Shown: piece after piece, positions 13,193 through 22,362 of the stretch
Numbering within the stretch: position 1 is the first letter of the stretch
Layout of the letters: every line of letters begins with the position of its first letter
Assembly: GCA_964276145.1 (NCBI GenBank)
Contig: CAXYDN010000001.1
Coordinates: 13,207-77,206 of the forward strand
From: SCGC-AAA076-P13 sp964276145
GTDB taxonomy: Bacteria > Pseudomonadota > Gammaproteobacteria > Magnimaribacterales > D2472
Length of the DNA stretch: 64,000 bases
Reading direction: 5' to 3'
Translations under genes and position numbers: made by a program
The notes under the pieces: generated by a model
Databases searched by the model: none
Seen by the model: only the letters and a program-made list of their open reading frames with translations
Told to the model about the DNA's origin: nothing

Positions 13193-14175
13193 TATAAATT
13201 AATAATCTTACCTTCAATGATTTTTTGTGCGCCGCCAAGAATGACTAAATCACCATTTTTAAGAGTACCATTTACATAGGCATATTCACCTTCGAAATAT
13301 ATAATATCCACTAGATCTCTTACTACAATTCTTTCTTGATTAATTGTATAAATTGCCCAAACACCTTGCTCTGATTGAGATAAAGATTTGATAGGAACCC
13401 ACGTACCTCTTCCATTCATTGTCATGCTTAACTTAAGTTGGGCTATAGATCCTGGATCAAAAAACGAATTAAAATTAAAAATAGCTAAACGATTATCCGA
13501 ACCTCCTGGAGTCATTGGAGCAAGTCTTTCTAAATAGCCTTTTACTTCTTTATTTGCAATCTTAAATAAATATTCATTACCTATCTGTAATTTATCAGTG
13601 TAGCTAATAGGAATGGAAATGTGAGCCTTCACATTTTTAGAATCCAATATTTCTATTATTGGAACTCCTCCATTAATTACGGACCCAGTATCTAAAAATC
13701 TATTTTGGATAAAACCATCAAAAGGAGCTATTAATTTAGTTTGCTCAAATTTGACTTTATAAAAGTTATATTGTGATTTTGCTATAAGTTCTTCTGAATT
13801 TGCATTATCTAAATCTTGGATAGAAATATGTCCCTGAGATCTTAAATCTTTATATCTTGCAAGAACTTGCTTAGACAAATCATACTTTGCTTTTGCTTGA
13901 TCAAGTTGAGCAGAGGCTTCCCTGCTATCTAGTTCTGCAAGTATTTGTCCTTTTTTAACTGCATCACCTATGTCTACATTAATAACATTAATTTTTCCTG
14001 GTATCTCGAATGCTAGTTTTGATTGCTCAGAAGGTAAAAGTTTTCCTGGAAAATTCCTTGTTATTTTGTAGGAATCAAGCATCTTGACTTCAAGAATTTC
14101 TAAAGCCGTCGCGCTGATATTAAAAATTAAGAGTGTTAAAGATAGAGTAATTCTATTTTGTATATACTTTTGCAT
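13192..14175 (-). CDS. RND efflux periplasmic adaptor subunit (membrane fusion protein)
   Basis: This is the periplasmic adaptor that joins the RND permease to a TolC channel. It has an N-terminal signal sequence (MQKYIQNRITLSLTLLIFNI), a lipoyl/barrel-sandwich half around PGKINVINVDIGDAVKKGQILAELD, a short coiled-coil hairpin (about residues 70-115), the second lipoyl half LIAPFDGFIQNRFLDTGS, then beta-barrel and membrane-proximal domains. At 327 aa it is compact. No lipobox cysteine is evident, so it is probably anchored by an uncleaved helix or is soluble. It is first in the pump operon and divergent from a TetR regulator, with two 17-bp operator-like sites just upstream. Confidence 0.92.
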   Translation of the reverse strand: MQKYIQNRITLSLTLLIFNISATALEILEVKMLDSYKITRNFPGKLLPSEQSKLAFEIPGKINVINVDIGDAVKKGQILAELDSREASAQLDQAKAKYDLSKQVLARYKDLRSQGHISIQDLDNANSEELIAKSQYNFYKVKFEQTKLIAPFDGFIQNRFLDTGSVINGGVPIIEILDSKNVKAHISIPISYTDKLQIGNEYLFKIANKEVKGYLERLAPMTPGGSDNRLAIFNFNSFFDPGSIAQLKLSMTMNGRGTWVPIKSLSQSEQGVWAIYTINQERIVVRDLVDIIYFEGEYAYVNGTLKNGDLVILGGAQKIIEGKIINL

Positions 14176-14201
14176 TTGACTTTCAATAATAAAATATTTA
14201 A

Positions 14202-14218
14202 TGTTAGCAGTGTAAACA
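14202..14218. promoter_or_regulatory. candidate TetR operator, site 1
   Basis: TGTTAGCAGTGTAAACA is an imperfect 8-1-8 dyad in the 89-nt gap between the adaptor gene and the divergent TetR gene. It lies 26 nt from the adaptor start codon. A related site starts 29 nt further on, and a perfect version lies upstream of tolC. Binding is inferred. Confidence 0.7.
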
Positions 14219-14230
14219 TGATAACGAAAA

Positions 14231-14247
14231 TGTTAGCAGTGTCAACA
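14231..14247. promoter_or_regulatory. candidate TetR operator, site 2
   Basis: TGTTAGCAGTGTCAACA differs from site 1 at one base and ends 17 nt before the TetR start codon. That position fits autoregulation of the repressor. The spacing of 29 bp between site starts is a little under three helical turns. Confidence 0.7.
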
Positions 14248-14264
14248 TACAAAACTATTTATAT

Positions 14265-14882
14265 ATGAAATCTTATCATCATGGCAATTTAAAAGAAGAG
14301 CTCATAGCTTGTGCTTGCAGATTATGTGAGAGAGATGGGTATACCAAGTTAAGTATAAGATCTTTAGCAAAAGAAAGCGGAGTTTCCCAAACAGCACCTT
14401 ATAGGCATTTTGAAACCAAGGAAGCTCTATATGCATCAGTTGCAACCAATGGTTTTAAAAAACTTAGTAAAGCTTGTCATATAGATACAAAAAAAAATGT
14501 ATCGAAAAAACAACTTGTTGAAATAGGATGTAGGTATATTGAATTTGGTCTAGAGAATGCAAATACTTATGATTTAATGTTTGGCACAGCAGTGGGTAAT
14601 TTTGCAGATTATCCCGAACTTTTAGAGGCCGCAAATAAAACATATGACAATATGCGATCAAGCTTTTCTAAATTAGCAAAGGATAGTGACGATATCATTG
14701 CTTTTAAATGTCTAACACTTTGGTCTATGGTTCATGGGCTTGTTGGTATAATTAGAAAGGTTCATGTGATTGGTGACGATCTAGAAGAGAATATTCATGG
14801 GCCTATGTCGGCTGGACGTATGGTTGCTGATAATCTTGAACAGCATCTTGATAAGGTTTTATCTGGTCTTATTCAGAATTAA
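14265..14882 (+). CDS. TetR family transcriptional regulator, likely repressor of the RND pump
   Basis: This 205-aa regulator has a TetR helix-turn-helix domain at the N-terminus (residues about 10-55: LSIRSLAKESGVSQTAPYRH, then FETKEALYASVA) and a divergent ligand-binding C-terminal domain resembling the WHG type. It is divergent from the adaptor/permease operon, the usual arrangement for a local pump repressor. Two matching dyads lie in the shared promoter region and a third upstream of tolC, which suggests a small regulon covering the whole tripartite pump. The inducer is unknown. Its 3' end overlaps the convergent DUF4399 gene by 14 nt. Confidence 0.9.
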   Translation: MKSYHHGNLKEELIACACRLCERDGYTKLSIRSLAKESGVSQTAPYRHFETKEALYASVATNGFKKLSKACHIDTKKNVSKKQLVEIGCRYIEFGLENANTYDLMFGTAVGNFADYPELLEAANKTYDNMRSSFSKLAKDSDDIIAFKCLTLWSMVHGLVGIIRKVHVIGDDLEENIHGPMSAGRMVADNLEQHLDKVLSGLIQN

Positions 14883-15288
14883 GTATCTCGATAGTAATCT
14901 TATTAGAGAAAATTGGGTTCTCATGTGGGATATGCGCATAATCACCCAGCAATAATTGCAAAGTATGCTTTCCTGGTGAAAGGGTTATTTCAAATTCAGT
15001 TTGACCCTTTCCAAAATGAATATAATTTTCTGTGCTGGGGATTGGTCTTGTTAAAATAGGTAAATCAGCATCTACAATCAAATGATGATGTCCAGAGTTG
15101 CATCCATTAATACCAGCTGGAAGAATATTAAAATTATCAATTCCAAAAACTAATTTAACATTTTGTGATTTTGAGACATAACCATCAGCTGGACTAATAA
15201 AATAAACTTTTGGTTCAACCAAATCACAATCTTCTGAAGTTAGAAAAGAACAAAAAATGACTACTAAAAAGGTATATAGCTTATTCAT
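14869..15288 (-). CDS. DUF4399 domain protein, exported
   Basis: This is a small protein of unknown function with a signal peptide (MNKLYTFLVVIFCSFLTS) and the DUF4399 signature: GHHHLIVD in the middle and NYIHFGKGQTEFEITLSPG then HTLQLLLGDYAHIPH toward the end. The histidine-rich motifs could bind metal, which is inference. I chose the ATG at 15288 because it gives a clean signal peptide; an in-frame ATG three codons earlier is possible. The start overlaps the end of the restored flavin reductase frame, suggesting an operon with it. Confidence 0.8.
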   Translation of the reverse strand: MNKLYTFLVVIFCSFLTSEDCDLVEPKVYFISPADGYVSKSQNVKLVFGIDNFNILPAGINGCNSGHHHLIVDADLPILTRPIPSTENYIHFGKGQTEFEITLSPGKHTLQLLLGDYAHIPHENPIFSNKITIEILNSE

Positions 15289-15744
15289 ACCTACCATCTA
15301 CATAAGTCAAAGTATTAATATCATCAGAGTTGTTAGACTTTAGCACTTTGCCAATTACAATACTGTGGGTGTGATAAGAAATTAATTGATCTACTTCACA
15401 AAAATATTTGCTTGCGCTCTCTTTAAAAAAGGAATATCTGTTAAATCCCACTCATCACTTTGAAATCTTTTATTTTCATTTTCATAAGAACTACAGATAT
15501 TTGATAGTTCTTCATGATTTTTTGTTAGTAAGTTAATGCAAAACTTTGAGCCAATAACTATTGAATCATGAATGCTTGCTGACTTATTTATGCATACCAA
15601 CAAACTTGGTGGGTCTATAGATACAGAAGTAACCGAAGAAACTGTTATTGCATGACATTCACTATTTTCATTGGTATTAGATAAAATGCTCACAGAATAG
15701 ACATAGCTTCTCATTGCTTTTCGAAAATTATCTTGAAGTGCCAT
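15281..15744 (-). pseudogene. flavin reductase domain protein, disrupted by a one-base frameshift
   Basis: The first 117 codons encode an FMN-binding split-barrel protein of the flavin reductase family (MALQDNFRKAMRSYVYSVSI, then HAITVSSVTSVSIDPPSLLV). The frame ends abruptly with a TAG at 15391. The expected C-terminal part, CEVDQLISYHTHSIVIGKVL and on to DGRYE, continues in another frame to a TAA at 15281. Adding one T in the 15400-15404 homopolymer restores a 154-aa protein of normal length. The break is either a genuine recent mutation or a homopolymer sequencing error. The family reduces FMN or FAD for partner monooxygenases, or acts as a reductase itself. Confidence 0.8.
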
Positions 15745-15806
15745 GATTGAATTATACTTATTTATTAAAAATATACCTTATCTAATAAGCAAACATATCT
15801 AATAAA

Positions 15807-16367
15807 ATGAAGAATAGTTTAAGAATATCTGGAGGGACATTAAAGGGCAAAAAAATACAATTTGATTTCAAAGAATCTCTCAGACCTACATCCAGTAAAC
15901 TTAAAGAAATTCTTTTTAATTGGCTGCAATTTGAAATTGATGAATGTGTTTGTCTTGATTTATTTGCAGGCACTGGATCTTTAGGTATTGAAGCCCTATC
16001 AAGAGGCTCATCAAAAGTAATATTCGTTGAATTGAATAAAAAAAATTACTCCACCCTATCCGCTAATTTAAAAAAATTAGATGTAAAAGATAAATCAAAA
16101 ATCTTTTTTAAAGATGCTTTTACTTGGATTAGAAACTATGATTTATCAGGAATTGATCTCATATTTTTAGACCCTCCTTTTAATAAGGAACATGAGGTTA
16201 AAGCTCTTAAATTATTAATGCGTAAAAATGATTTAAAATCATCTTGCAAGATTTATCTTGAATATAGTAAATATGATGAAATTGAAATCCCTAAAGAATT
16301 TAAGATACTTAAAGAAAAATCTGTTGGTGATGTAAAAGCATTGCTTCTTATAAAAAATGAAAATTAG
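15807..16367 (+). CDS. rsmD: 16S rRNA (guanine966-N2)-methyltransferase
   Basis: This enzyme methylates G966 of 16S rRNA with S-adenosylmethionine. The SAM-binding motif LDLFAGTGSLGIEALSRG lies around residues 50-67 and the catalytic N-methyltransferase motif appears as FLDPPF. The N-terminus RISGGTLKGKKI with following SLRPTSSKLKE matches the family. The length of 186 aa is usual. It overlaps hemC by 11 nt and leads the rsmD-hemC-hemD unit. Confidence 0.94.
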   Translation: MKNSLRISGGTLKGKKIQFDFKESLRPTSSKLKEILFNWLQFEIDECVCLDLFAGTGSLGIEALSRGSSKVIFVELNKKNYSTLSANLKKLDVKDKSKIFFKDAFTWIRNYDLSGIDLIFLDPPFNKEHEVKALKLLMRKNDLKSSCKIYLEYSKYDEIEIPKEFKILKEKSVGDVKALLLIKNEN

Positions 16368-17262
16368 AATTGCTACAAGAAAATCACCCTTAGCTTTATT
16401 TCAAGCTGAGTATGTTGCTAATCAAATTAAACAGTTAGATCAGAAAATAGAGGTTGAGCTTATGCCCATGAGTTCTGAGGGTGATTTGACTGATAAACCT
16501 CTTCATCAGATAGGCGGTAAAGGTCTTTTTATCAAAACTTTAGAATCAGCATTACTAAACAACTCAGCAGATATTGCAGTTCACAGCTTAAAAGATGTTC
16601 CAGCAAAATTAGATAAGAATTTTAAAATTATTTCTGTATTCGAAAGAGCGGCTGCTTCAGATATTCTTCTTACAAAAAAAGGAACATCATTTAAGTCTAT
16701 GCCAGAGGGCTCCATAATTGGAACATCTAGTCCTAGAAGAAAAGCTCAAATAAAAATCTTAAGACCAGATCTCAACACAATTTCTGTGAGAGGAAATATT
16801 GCAACCAGAATAAAGAAATTACATGATAATCACTTTGATGGTCTCATTATTGCGAAAGCTGCTATGGAGAGATTAAATTTGTCATTTGAAAATACTTATG
16901 AATTTAGTTATCAAGAAATGCTTCCAGCAGCTTCTCAGGGTTTTATTGGAATCGAATGTATTTCTTCAAATAAAGACTTAATTAAAATGCTTGGTTCAAT
17001 TAGTTCTGAGAAGGATATGGTTCTAGCAGAAGCTGAAAGAAGTTTTGTAGCTCAATTAAATGGATCATGTCTTTCACCTATTGCTATTTATTGCAGAGAA
17101 GAATCAAGTCATGTTCTTGTTTCTGCAAAAGCTCTTTCACAAAATGGTGATAAGCAAATATTTAAAGAAATAATATCAAGTCATGCTTCGATTAATGAAG
17201 ATATTAGAAGTTTGGCTAAAGAATTTATTTCTAAAGGCGCAGATAAATTAATCCTATCATGA
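16357..17262 (+). CDS. hemC: porphobilinogen deaminase (hydroxymethylbilane synthase)
   Basis: This enzyme polymerises four porphobilinogen molecules to hydroxymethylbilane in heme synthesis. It starts with the family opening IRIATRKSPLALFQAEYV, has GGKGLFIKTLE, IAVHSLKDVP and GTSSPRRKAQ in the catalytic domains, and keeps the dipyrromethane-cofactor cysteine as C238 in LNGSCLSPIA. The length of 301 aa is standard. It overlaps rsmD by 11 nt and hemD by 4 nt. Together with hemB elsewhere in the window it supplies early tetrapyrrole steps. Confidence 0.97.
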   Translation: MKIRIATRKSPLALFQAEYVANQIKQLDQKIEVELMPMSSEGDLTDKPLHQIGGKGLFIKTLESALLNNSADIAVHSLKDVPAKLDKNFKIISVFERAAASDILLTKKGTSFKSMPEGSIIGTSSPRRKAQIKILRPDLNTISVRGNIATRIKKLHDNHFDGLIIAKAAMERLNLSFENTYEFSYQEMLPAASQGFIGIECISSNKDLIKMLGSISSEKDMVLAEAERSFVAQLNGSCLSPIAIYCREESSHVLVSAKALSQNGDKQIFKEIISSHASINEDIRSLAKEFISKGADKLILS

Positions 17263-17978
17263 TCGTAATAAATACAAGACCAAAAGATTTATCAAAAAAA
17301 ATAAATGAACTGTGTAGTTTAGAAAAAATAGAGCTACAAAATACTCATCTCTCTAAAATAATACCTATTAAGATAGATACAGATAATGGGGCAAATAAAA
17401 AAATATTTGAAAATTTTAATACCTATACTAACTTTATATTTACCAGCAGAGCTGCTGTAGAAAACGGAACTGAATTTATAAAAATAAAATCTGCACTACT
17501 AAATAAAAATCATAAATTTTTTGCTGTTGGGGACTCAACAAAAGAAGCATTAGCTATGAAAGGTTTCGAAGCCATTATGCCTATTATTAAGTCTTCTGAC
17601 GGTCTTGTGGAAATGATAGAAAAAAGTTTTCCAGGCCAAAATCTAATAATCTGTGGCGAAAATACTAATATGAATTTACAAAATAAATTGGCAGAGAGTG
17701 CAGATGAGATACGTTGTTACAATCTCAATTATTCCAAGGAATTTATTCATGATATCTCACCATCTGAAGCAATTATTTTGATTTATAACTATCTAACATT
17801 CGAATTCATTCATAAGAACCTCGATGTAAATTTATTAAGAAATAAAATATTTATAGTTGCGTCTGAAAGGATTAAATCAAAAATTTTTAACTTAGTTCCT
17901 AAGTATGATTTAAAAATTCTAGTATCTAAATCTTCATTAGATGTAGATATGTTAGAAACAGTAAAAAAAATTATTTAG
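17259..17978 (+). CDS. hemD: uroporphyrinogen-III synthase
   Basis: This enzyme cyclises hydroxymethylbilane to uroporphyrinogen III. The family is very divergent in sequence. The call rests on its place directly after hemC (4-nt overlap), the length of 239 aa, the opening IVINTRPKD, and the two-domain alternating pattern with FIFTSRAAVENG and a ring-inversion motif-like KFFAVGDSTKEAL. The usual downstream hemX and hemY are absent; the gene instead ends against convergent rho with an 8-nt overlap. Confidence 0.88.
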   Translation: MIVINTRPKDLSKKINELCSLEKIELQNTHLSKIIPIKIDTDNGANKKIFENFNTYTNFIFTSRAAVENGTEFIKIKSALLNKNHKFFAVGDSTKEALAMKGFEAIMPIIKSSDGLVEMIEKSFPGQNLIICGENTNMNLQNKLAESADEIRCYNLNYSKEFIHDISPSEAIILIYNYLTFEFIHKNLDVNLLRNKIFIVASERIKSKIFNLVPKYDLKILVSKSSLDVDMLETVKKII

Positions 17979-19248
17979 TTTTTTTACCGTTACCTGACTT
18001 CATGGATGTAAAAAACTCGTCATTAGTTTTATGAGACTTGAGTCGATCAATCAAGAATTGAATAGATTGAGCGTCTTCCATTTCATCAAGAATCTTTCTA
18101 AGCACCCACATTCTTTGAAGCTCATCCTCTGATGTAAGAAGGTCCTCTCTTCTAGTTCCAGATCTTCTGATGTTGATAGCTGGATAGATTCTTTTTTCAG
18201 CAATCTTTCTCTCAAGATGAATTTCCATATTCCCAGTACCCTTAAATTCTTCATAAATAACTTCATCCATCTTAGAGCCTGTTTCCACAAGAGCAGTTGC
18301 AAGAATAGTTAAACTTCCACCCTCTTCAAGGTTTCTGGCAGCACCAAAAAATCTTTTAGGTCTTTCTAATGCATTAGAATCAACACCACCACTTAATATT
18401 TTTCCTGAAGCAGGTTGAACTGAATTGTATGCTCGTCCAAGACGAGTAATAGAGTCTAGTAAAATAACAACATCTTTTTTATGTTCAACCAATCTTTTTG
18501 CTTTTTCTATAACCATATTAGCAACTTGAACATGTCTGCTTGGTGGCTCATCAAATGTACTTGCTACAACTTCACCTTTTACTGTTCTAGACATCTCTGT
18601 AACTTCTTCAGGCCTCTCATCAATTAATAAAACTATTAATTCAACTTCTGGATTATTGCTTTTAATAGAATGAGCAATGCTTTGAAGCATCAGCGTTTTA
18701 CCAGCTTTTGGAGGAGATACAATTAAACCTCTTTGACCTTTGCCAATAGGAGCTATTAAATCAATAATTCTAGATGAAAGATCTTCATTGGAACCACTGC
18801 CTTGCTCAAGTACTAACCTCTCATTAGGAAACAAAGGTGTAAGGTTTTCAAAAAGGATTTTATTTTTAGTATTTTTAGGTTCTTCGCCATTGATAGTATC
18901 AACCTGAATAAGGGCAAAATATCTTTCTTTATCTTTAGGAGTCCTTATTTTACCAGCTACTGAATCGCCCTTTCTCAATCCAAATTTTCTGATTTGACTT
19001 GGAGATACATAAATATCATCCTCACCAGCACAATAAGATCCTTCAGGTGATCTTAAGAAGCCAAAACCATCATTGAGAATTTCTAAAACACCGCCACCAT
19101 ATATATCTATACCTTCAGATGCTTTATGTTTAAATATTCTAAATATAATCTCTTGTTTTTTTAATCTTCCTACATCTTCTAGTCCAAGCTCTGTTGCTAT
19201 ATCGACTAACTCATTTATAGGTTTTACTTTTATTTCTGTAAGGTTCAT
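17971..19248 (-). CDS. rho: transcription termination factor Rho
   Basis: Rho is a hexameric RNA-dependent ATPase helicase that ends transcription at rut sites. The 425-aa protein has an N-terminal helical part, a cold-shock-like RNA-binding domain (YGGGVLEILNDGFGFLRSPE, about residues 50-120), the P-loop PPKAGKTLML, Walker B-like VILLDSITRLGRAYN with the Q-loop after it, and the secondary RNA-binding RRSGTRRE. It is downstream of trxA with a 117-nt gap, the classic order, and that gap may hold an autoregulatory leader. It converges with hemD. Confidence 0.97.
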   Translation of the reverse strand: MNLTEIKVKPINELVDIATELGLEDVGRLKKQEIIFRIFKHKASEGIDIYGGGVLEILNDGFGFLRSPEGSYCAGEDDIYVSPSQIRKFGLRKGDSVAGKIRTPKDKERYFALIQVDTINGEEPKNTKNKILFENLTPLFPNERLVLEQGSGSNEDLSSRIIDLIAPIGKGQRGLIVSPPKAGKTLMLQSIAHSIKSNNPEVELIVLLIDERPEEVTEMSRTVKGEVVASTFDEPPSRHVQVANMVIEKAKRLVEHKKDVVILLDSITRLGRAYNSVQPASGKILSGGVDSNALERPKRFFGAARNLEEGGSLTILATALVETGSKMDEVIYEEFKGTGNMEIHLERKIAEKRIYPAINIRRSGTRREDLLTSEDELQRMWVLRKILDEMEDAQSIQFLIDRLKSHKTNDEFFTSMKSGNGKKTK

Positions 19249-19365
19249 TTATATGGTTCCGTTTTTGTAAATTATGTAAGAAGGGGTATATAAGATGGTG
19301 GTCTATGACCGTGATGCGAAGATAGTAATTCGTTTTATTCCAAGACGCAAGAAATATGCTTTGCC

Positions 19366-19692
19366 CTAGACTACTGTACTTATAAACTCCTCTAGTTGTT
19401 GTTTGCTTAAAGCCCCTATTTCAACTCCTGCAGGCTCTCCATTTTTAAAAATTAATAATGATGGTATTGATCTGATTCCATATTTTGCGGCAATTTCTCT
19501 GTTTGAATCAACATCCATTTTACATACTTTCAGCTTGTCTTGATTTTCAGCAGCAATCTCTTCAACCGTTGGTGAAAGTTGTTTGCATGGTCCACACCAT
19601 TCGGCCCAAAAATCTACGAGTACAGGCATATCTGAATTTAATACATCGGTATTGAAGTTTTCTTCGCCCTGTAATTCAATAACATTACTCAT
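19366..19692 (-). CDS. trxA: thioredoxin
   Basis: This is the general cytoplasmic disulfide reductase and electron donor. The active site WCGPC places the redox cysteines at C33 and C36 within VDFWAEWCGPCKQL, and the cis-proline segment IRSIPSLLIFKNGEP follows. At 108 aa it is a single thioredoxin fold. It overlaps the hemB stop by 4 nt and precedes rho. Confidence 0.96.
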   Translation of the reverse strand: MSNVIELQGEENFNTDVLNSDMPVLVDFWAEWCGPCKQLSPTVEEIAAENQDKLKVCKMDVDSNREIAAKYGIRSIPSLLIFKNGEPAGVEIGALSKQQLEEFISTVV

Positions 19693-20687
19693 TTGATATT
19701 AATCTCCCTGGAAATCTCTTTTGCAGCATACGTAAGAATTGCATCTGCACCAGCTCGCTTAAAGCTTATTAATGATTCTAACATAACATCGTTATCTAGC
19801 CACCCTTTATTTATAGCTAGTTTTAGCATGCTATATTCTCCGCTTACTTGATAAGCAAAAGTTGGCACTTTAAATGTATTCTTAATCAAGGAAATTATAT
19901 CTAAATAAGGCATGCCTGGCTTTACCATTACAATATCCGCTCCTTCATTTATATCAATTGCAACTTCATGAATTGCCTCATCTTTATTAGTGGGCGACAT
20001 TTGATAAGATGATTTTGATGAGGTTCCTAAATTATTAGCGGATTTAACTGCATCTCTAAATGGTCCATAAAATTTTGAGTTATATTTTGCTGCGTATGAA
20101 AGTAAAATAGTATTCTTATAATCTGCGTTTTCAAGAGCTTCTCTGATAATGCCTATTCTCCCATCCATCATGTCTGAAGGTGCTAGAATATCTGCACCAG
20201 ATTCAGCTAAAATTAAAGACTGGGATTTAAGAACATCTAAAGTCAAATCATTGTCTACATAATTATCTTTTAACAAACCATCATGTCCATGGTCTGTGTA
20301 AGGATCTAAAGCTACATCTGCGATTACAAGCATCTCTGGAAACTTACTCTTAATTTTTTGAATAGACTCACATATCAAGTTAGATTTATTTAATGCTTCT
20401 GTACCATCGCTATCTTTTTTACTTGAATCAATAGCGGGGAATAGCGCAATAGTATTTATATTATGATCTAAAAGATCTTCGACCTCATCTATAACAGACT
20501 CTTTGCTGTATCTTAGTATGTCTGGCATAGAATTAATTGCTTCTGTACCCTTAAGATTTTCTTTAATAAACAATGGCTGAATTAAGTCATTTGAAGATAT
20601 TGATGATTCAGAAACAAGGTCAATTAAAGTGCTATTTGCCCTCAAACGTCTTAATCTGGAAGTCGGGAATTTTCTATTAATAAACAT
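19689..20687 (-). CDS. hemB: delta-aminolevulinic acid dehydratase (porphobilinogen synthase)
   Basis: This enzyme condenses two 5-aminolevulinate molecules to porphobilinogen, the substrate of HemC. It opens with the typical RKFPTSRLRRLRAN, and both Schiff-base lysine regions are visible: AAKYNSKFYGPFRDAV and VMVKPGMPYLDI. An aspartate-containing DVALDPYTDHGHDG segment marks the metal-binding loop, where the cysteine triad of zinc enzymes is absent, suggesting a Mg-type enzyme. The length of 332 aa is normal. It sits 3 nt after ilvD in a compact run. Confidence 0.95.
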   Translation of the reverse strand: MFINRKFPTSRLRRLRANSTLIDLVSESSISSNDLIQPLFIKENLKGTEAINSMPDILRYSKESVIDEVEDLLDHNINTIALFPAIDSSKKDSDGTEALNKSNLICESIQKIKSKFPEMLVIADVALDPYTDHGHDGLLKDNYVDNDLTLDVLKSQSLILAESGADILAPSDMMDGRIGIIREALENADYKNTILLSYAAKYNSKFYGPFRDAVKSANNLGTSSKSSYQMSPTNKDEAIHEVAIDINEGADIVMVKPGMPYLDIISLIKNTFKVPTFAYQVSGEYSMLKLAINKGWLDNDVMLESLISFKRAGADAILTYAAKEISREINIK

Positions 20688-20690
20688 AAA

Positions 20691-22352
20691 TTAGTCTGTT
20701 ACTGCACCAAGACTTGCAGATTTTACACTTTTTGCAAATTTAGACAAAACACCTTTCTTGGGAGGAGTTTTAGGATTAGACCATTTTGACAATCTATCTT
20801 GAATTTCTTCTTCTGGAACCTTTAGAGTTAATTCGTCTTTATTAGCATCAATTAAAATAACATCATCATCTTCAATAATTGCTATTACGCCTCCGTCTGC
20901 AGCTTCAGGTGTTATGTGGCCAACTACAAAACCATGTGTCCCACCAGAGAAGCGCCCATCAGTTATAAATCCTACTTTATCACCCAATCCTTGACCCATG
21001 ATTGCAGATGTTGGTTTTAACATTTCACGCATTCCTGGACCACCTTTTGGACCTTCGTAGCGAATAACAACAACATCCCCTGGCTGAATTGATTTTGAAA
21101 GGATTGCTTCAACACCCTCCTCCTCAGAATTAAAAACTCTTGCTCTGCCTTCAAATGATGTTCCCTCTTTTCCAGTAATTTTTGCTACAGCGCCTTCTGA
21201 GGCTAAATTGCCATAAAGAATTCTTAAATGGCTGCTTGATTTTATTGGGCTATCAAACTCTTTTATAATTTTTTGATGGGATTCATATGCTTTTACTTCT
21301 GACAGATTTTCACATAATGTTTTTCCCGTTACTGTAAGACAATCACCATGAAGCAAGCCCTTTTCTAGAAGAGTCTTCATTAAGGGCTGGATTCCTCCAT
21401 TTGCATTTAATTCTGACATATAGTGAGATCCAAATGGTTTTAAATCAGCCATTACAGGAGTTTTTTTACCAACCCTAGTGAAATCATCTAGATTTAAATC
21501 AACTCCAATTGCATGAGCCATTGCTAATAAATGGAGAACTGCATTGGTAGAACCTCCAAGGGAAATTACAAGAGTAATAGCATTTTCAAATGCTTTCTTA
21601 GTCATAATATCTGAGGGTTTAATATCTTTTTCTAAAAGATTCATTATTGCAGCGCCAGCATCTAAACAATCCCTCTGTTTATCATCGGATATTGCATCTT
21701 GACTGCTACTACCTGGTAAACTCATCCCTAAGGCCTCAATAGCAGAAGCCATTGTATTTGCTGTGTACATGCCACCACATGAACCCGGACCTTTAACAGA
21801 AACTTTTTCAACATGTATTAACTCAGACTCATCTAAATCTCCTTTTGAGAATTCACCTGTTTTTTCGCATACAGTTACATAGTCTGTATTTTCAGAACTT
21901 GGCTTAATTGATCCTCCATAGATAAATATAGAAGGCCTATTTAGTCTGGCCATACCAATGATGCATCCAGGCATATTTTTATCACAACCCCCAATTGCTA
22001 TAACGCCGTCATATCCCAAACATCCAACAACGGTTTCAATAGAATCAGCAATCACTTCCCTAGAGACTAAAGAATATTTCATGCCTTGAGTTCCCATTGA
22101 AATTCCATCAGAAACAGTAATAGTATTAAATAAAACTCCTTTCCCTCCAGAGCCATCAACAGACTTTTCAACCACATCTGCGAGTTGATTGATATGCATG
22201 TTGCAAGGCGTAACTTTAGCTCCTGTTGAAGCAATTCCAACAAATGGTTTTGTAAAATCTTCTGTGGTAAAACCGACACCTCTTAGCATAGATCTAGACG
22301 CAGCCTGGTTAGGTCCGTCAACTAATTCTTTTGAAAATTTTCTATTTGTCAT
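20691..22352 (-). CDS. ilvD: dihydroxy-acid dehydratase
   Basis: This Fe-S dehydratase makes the 2-oxoacid precursors of valine and isoleucine, following IlvC. Candidate cluster cysteines appear in TPCNMHI, GGCDKNMPGC and GPGSCGGMYTANTM. The C-terminal GGPGMREMLKPTSAIMGQGL and GRFSGGTHGFVVGHI blocks are typical. The length of 553 aa fits the shorter, [2Fe-2S]-like branch better than the roughly 616-aa E. coli type. It is unlinked to the ilvBNC operon and sits between an ABC ATPase gene and hemB. Confidence 0.95.
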   Translation of the reverse strand: MTNRKFSKELVDGPNQAASRSMLRGVGFTTEDFTKPFVGIASTGAKVTPCNMHINQLADVVEKSVDGSGGKGVLFNTITVSDGISMGTQGMKYSLVSREVIADSIETVVGCLGYDGVIAIGGCDKNMPGCIIGMARLNRPSIFIYGGSIKPSSENTDYVTVCEKTGEFSKGDLDESELIHVEKVSVKGPGSCGGMYTANTMASAIEALGMSLPGSSSQDAISDDKQRDCLDAGAAIMNLLEKDIKPSDIMTKKAFENAITLVISLGGSTNAVLHLLAMAHAIGVDLNLDDFTRVGKKTPVMADLKPFGSHYMSELNANGGIQPLMKTLLEKGLLHGDCLTVTGKTLCENLSEVKAYESHQKIIKEFDSPIKSSSHLRILYGNLASEGAVAKITGKEGTSFEGRARVFNSEEEGVEAILSKSIQPGDVVVIRYEGPKGGPGMREMLKPTSAIMGQGLGDKVGFITDGRFSGGTHGFVVGHITPEAADGGVIAIIEDDDVILIDANKDELTLKVPEEEIQDRLSKWSNPKTPPKKGVLSKFAKSVKSASLGAVTD

Positions 22353-22362
22353 AATTCTAATA

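Noticed and set aside
19249..19365. Small leader peptide or attenuator between trxA and rho
   Set aside because: Only a weak 4-bp hairpin (GGTC/GACC) and no convincing short reading frame were found.
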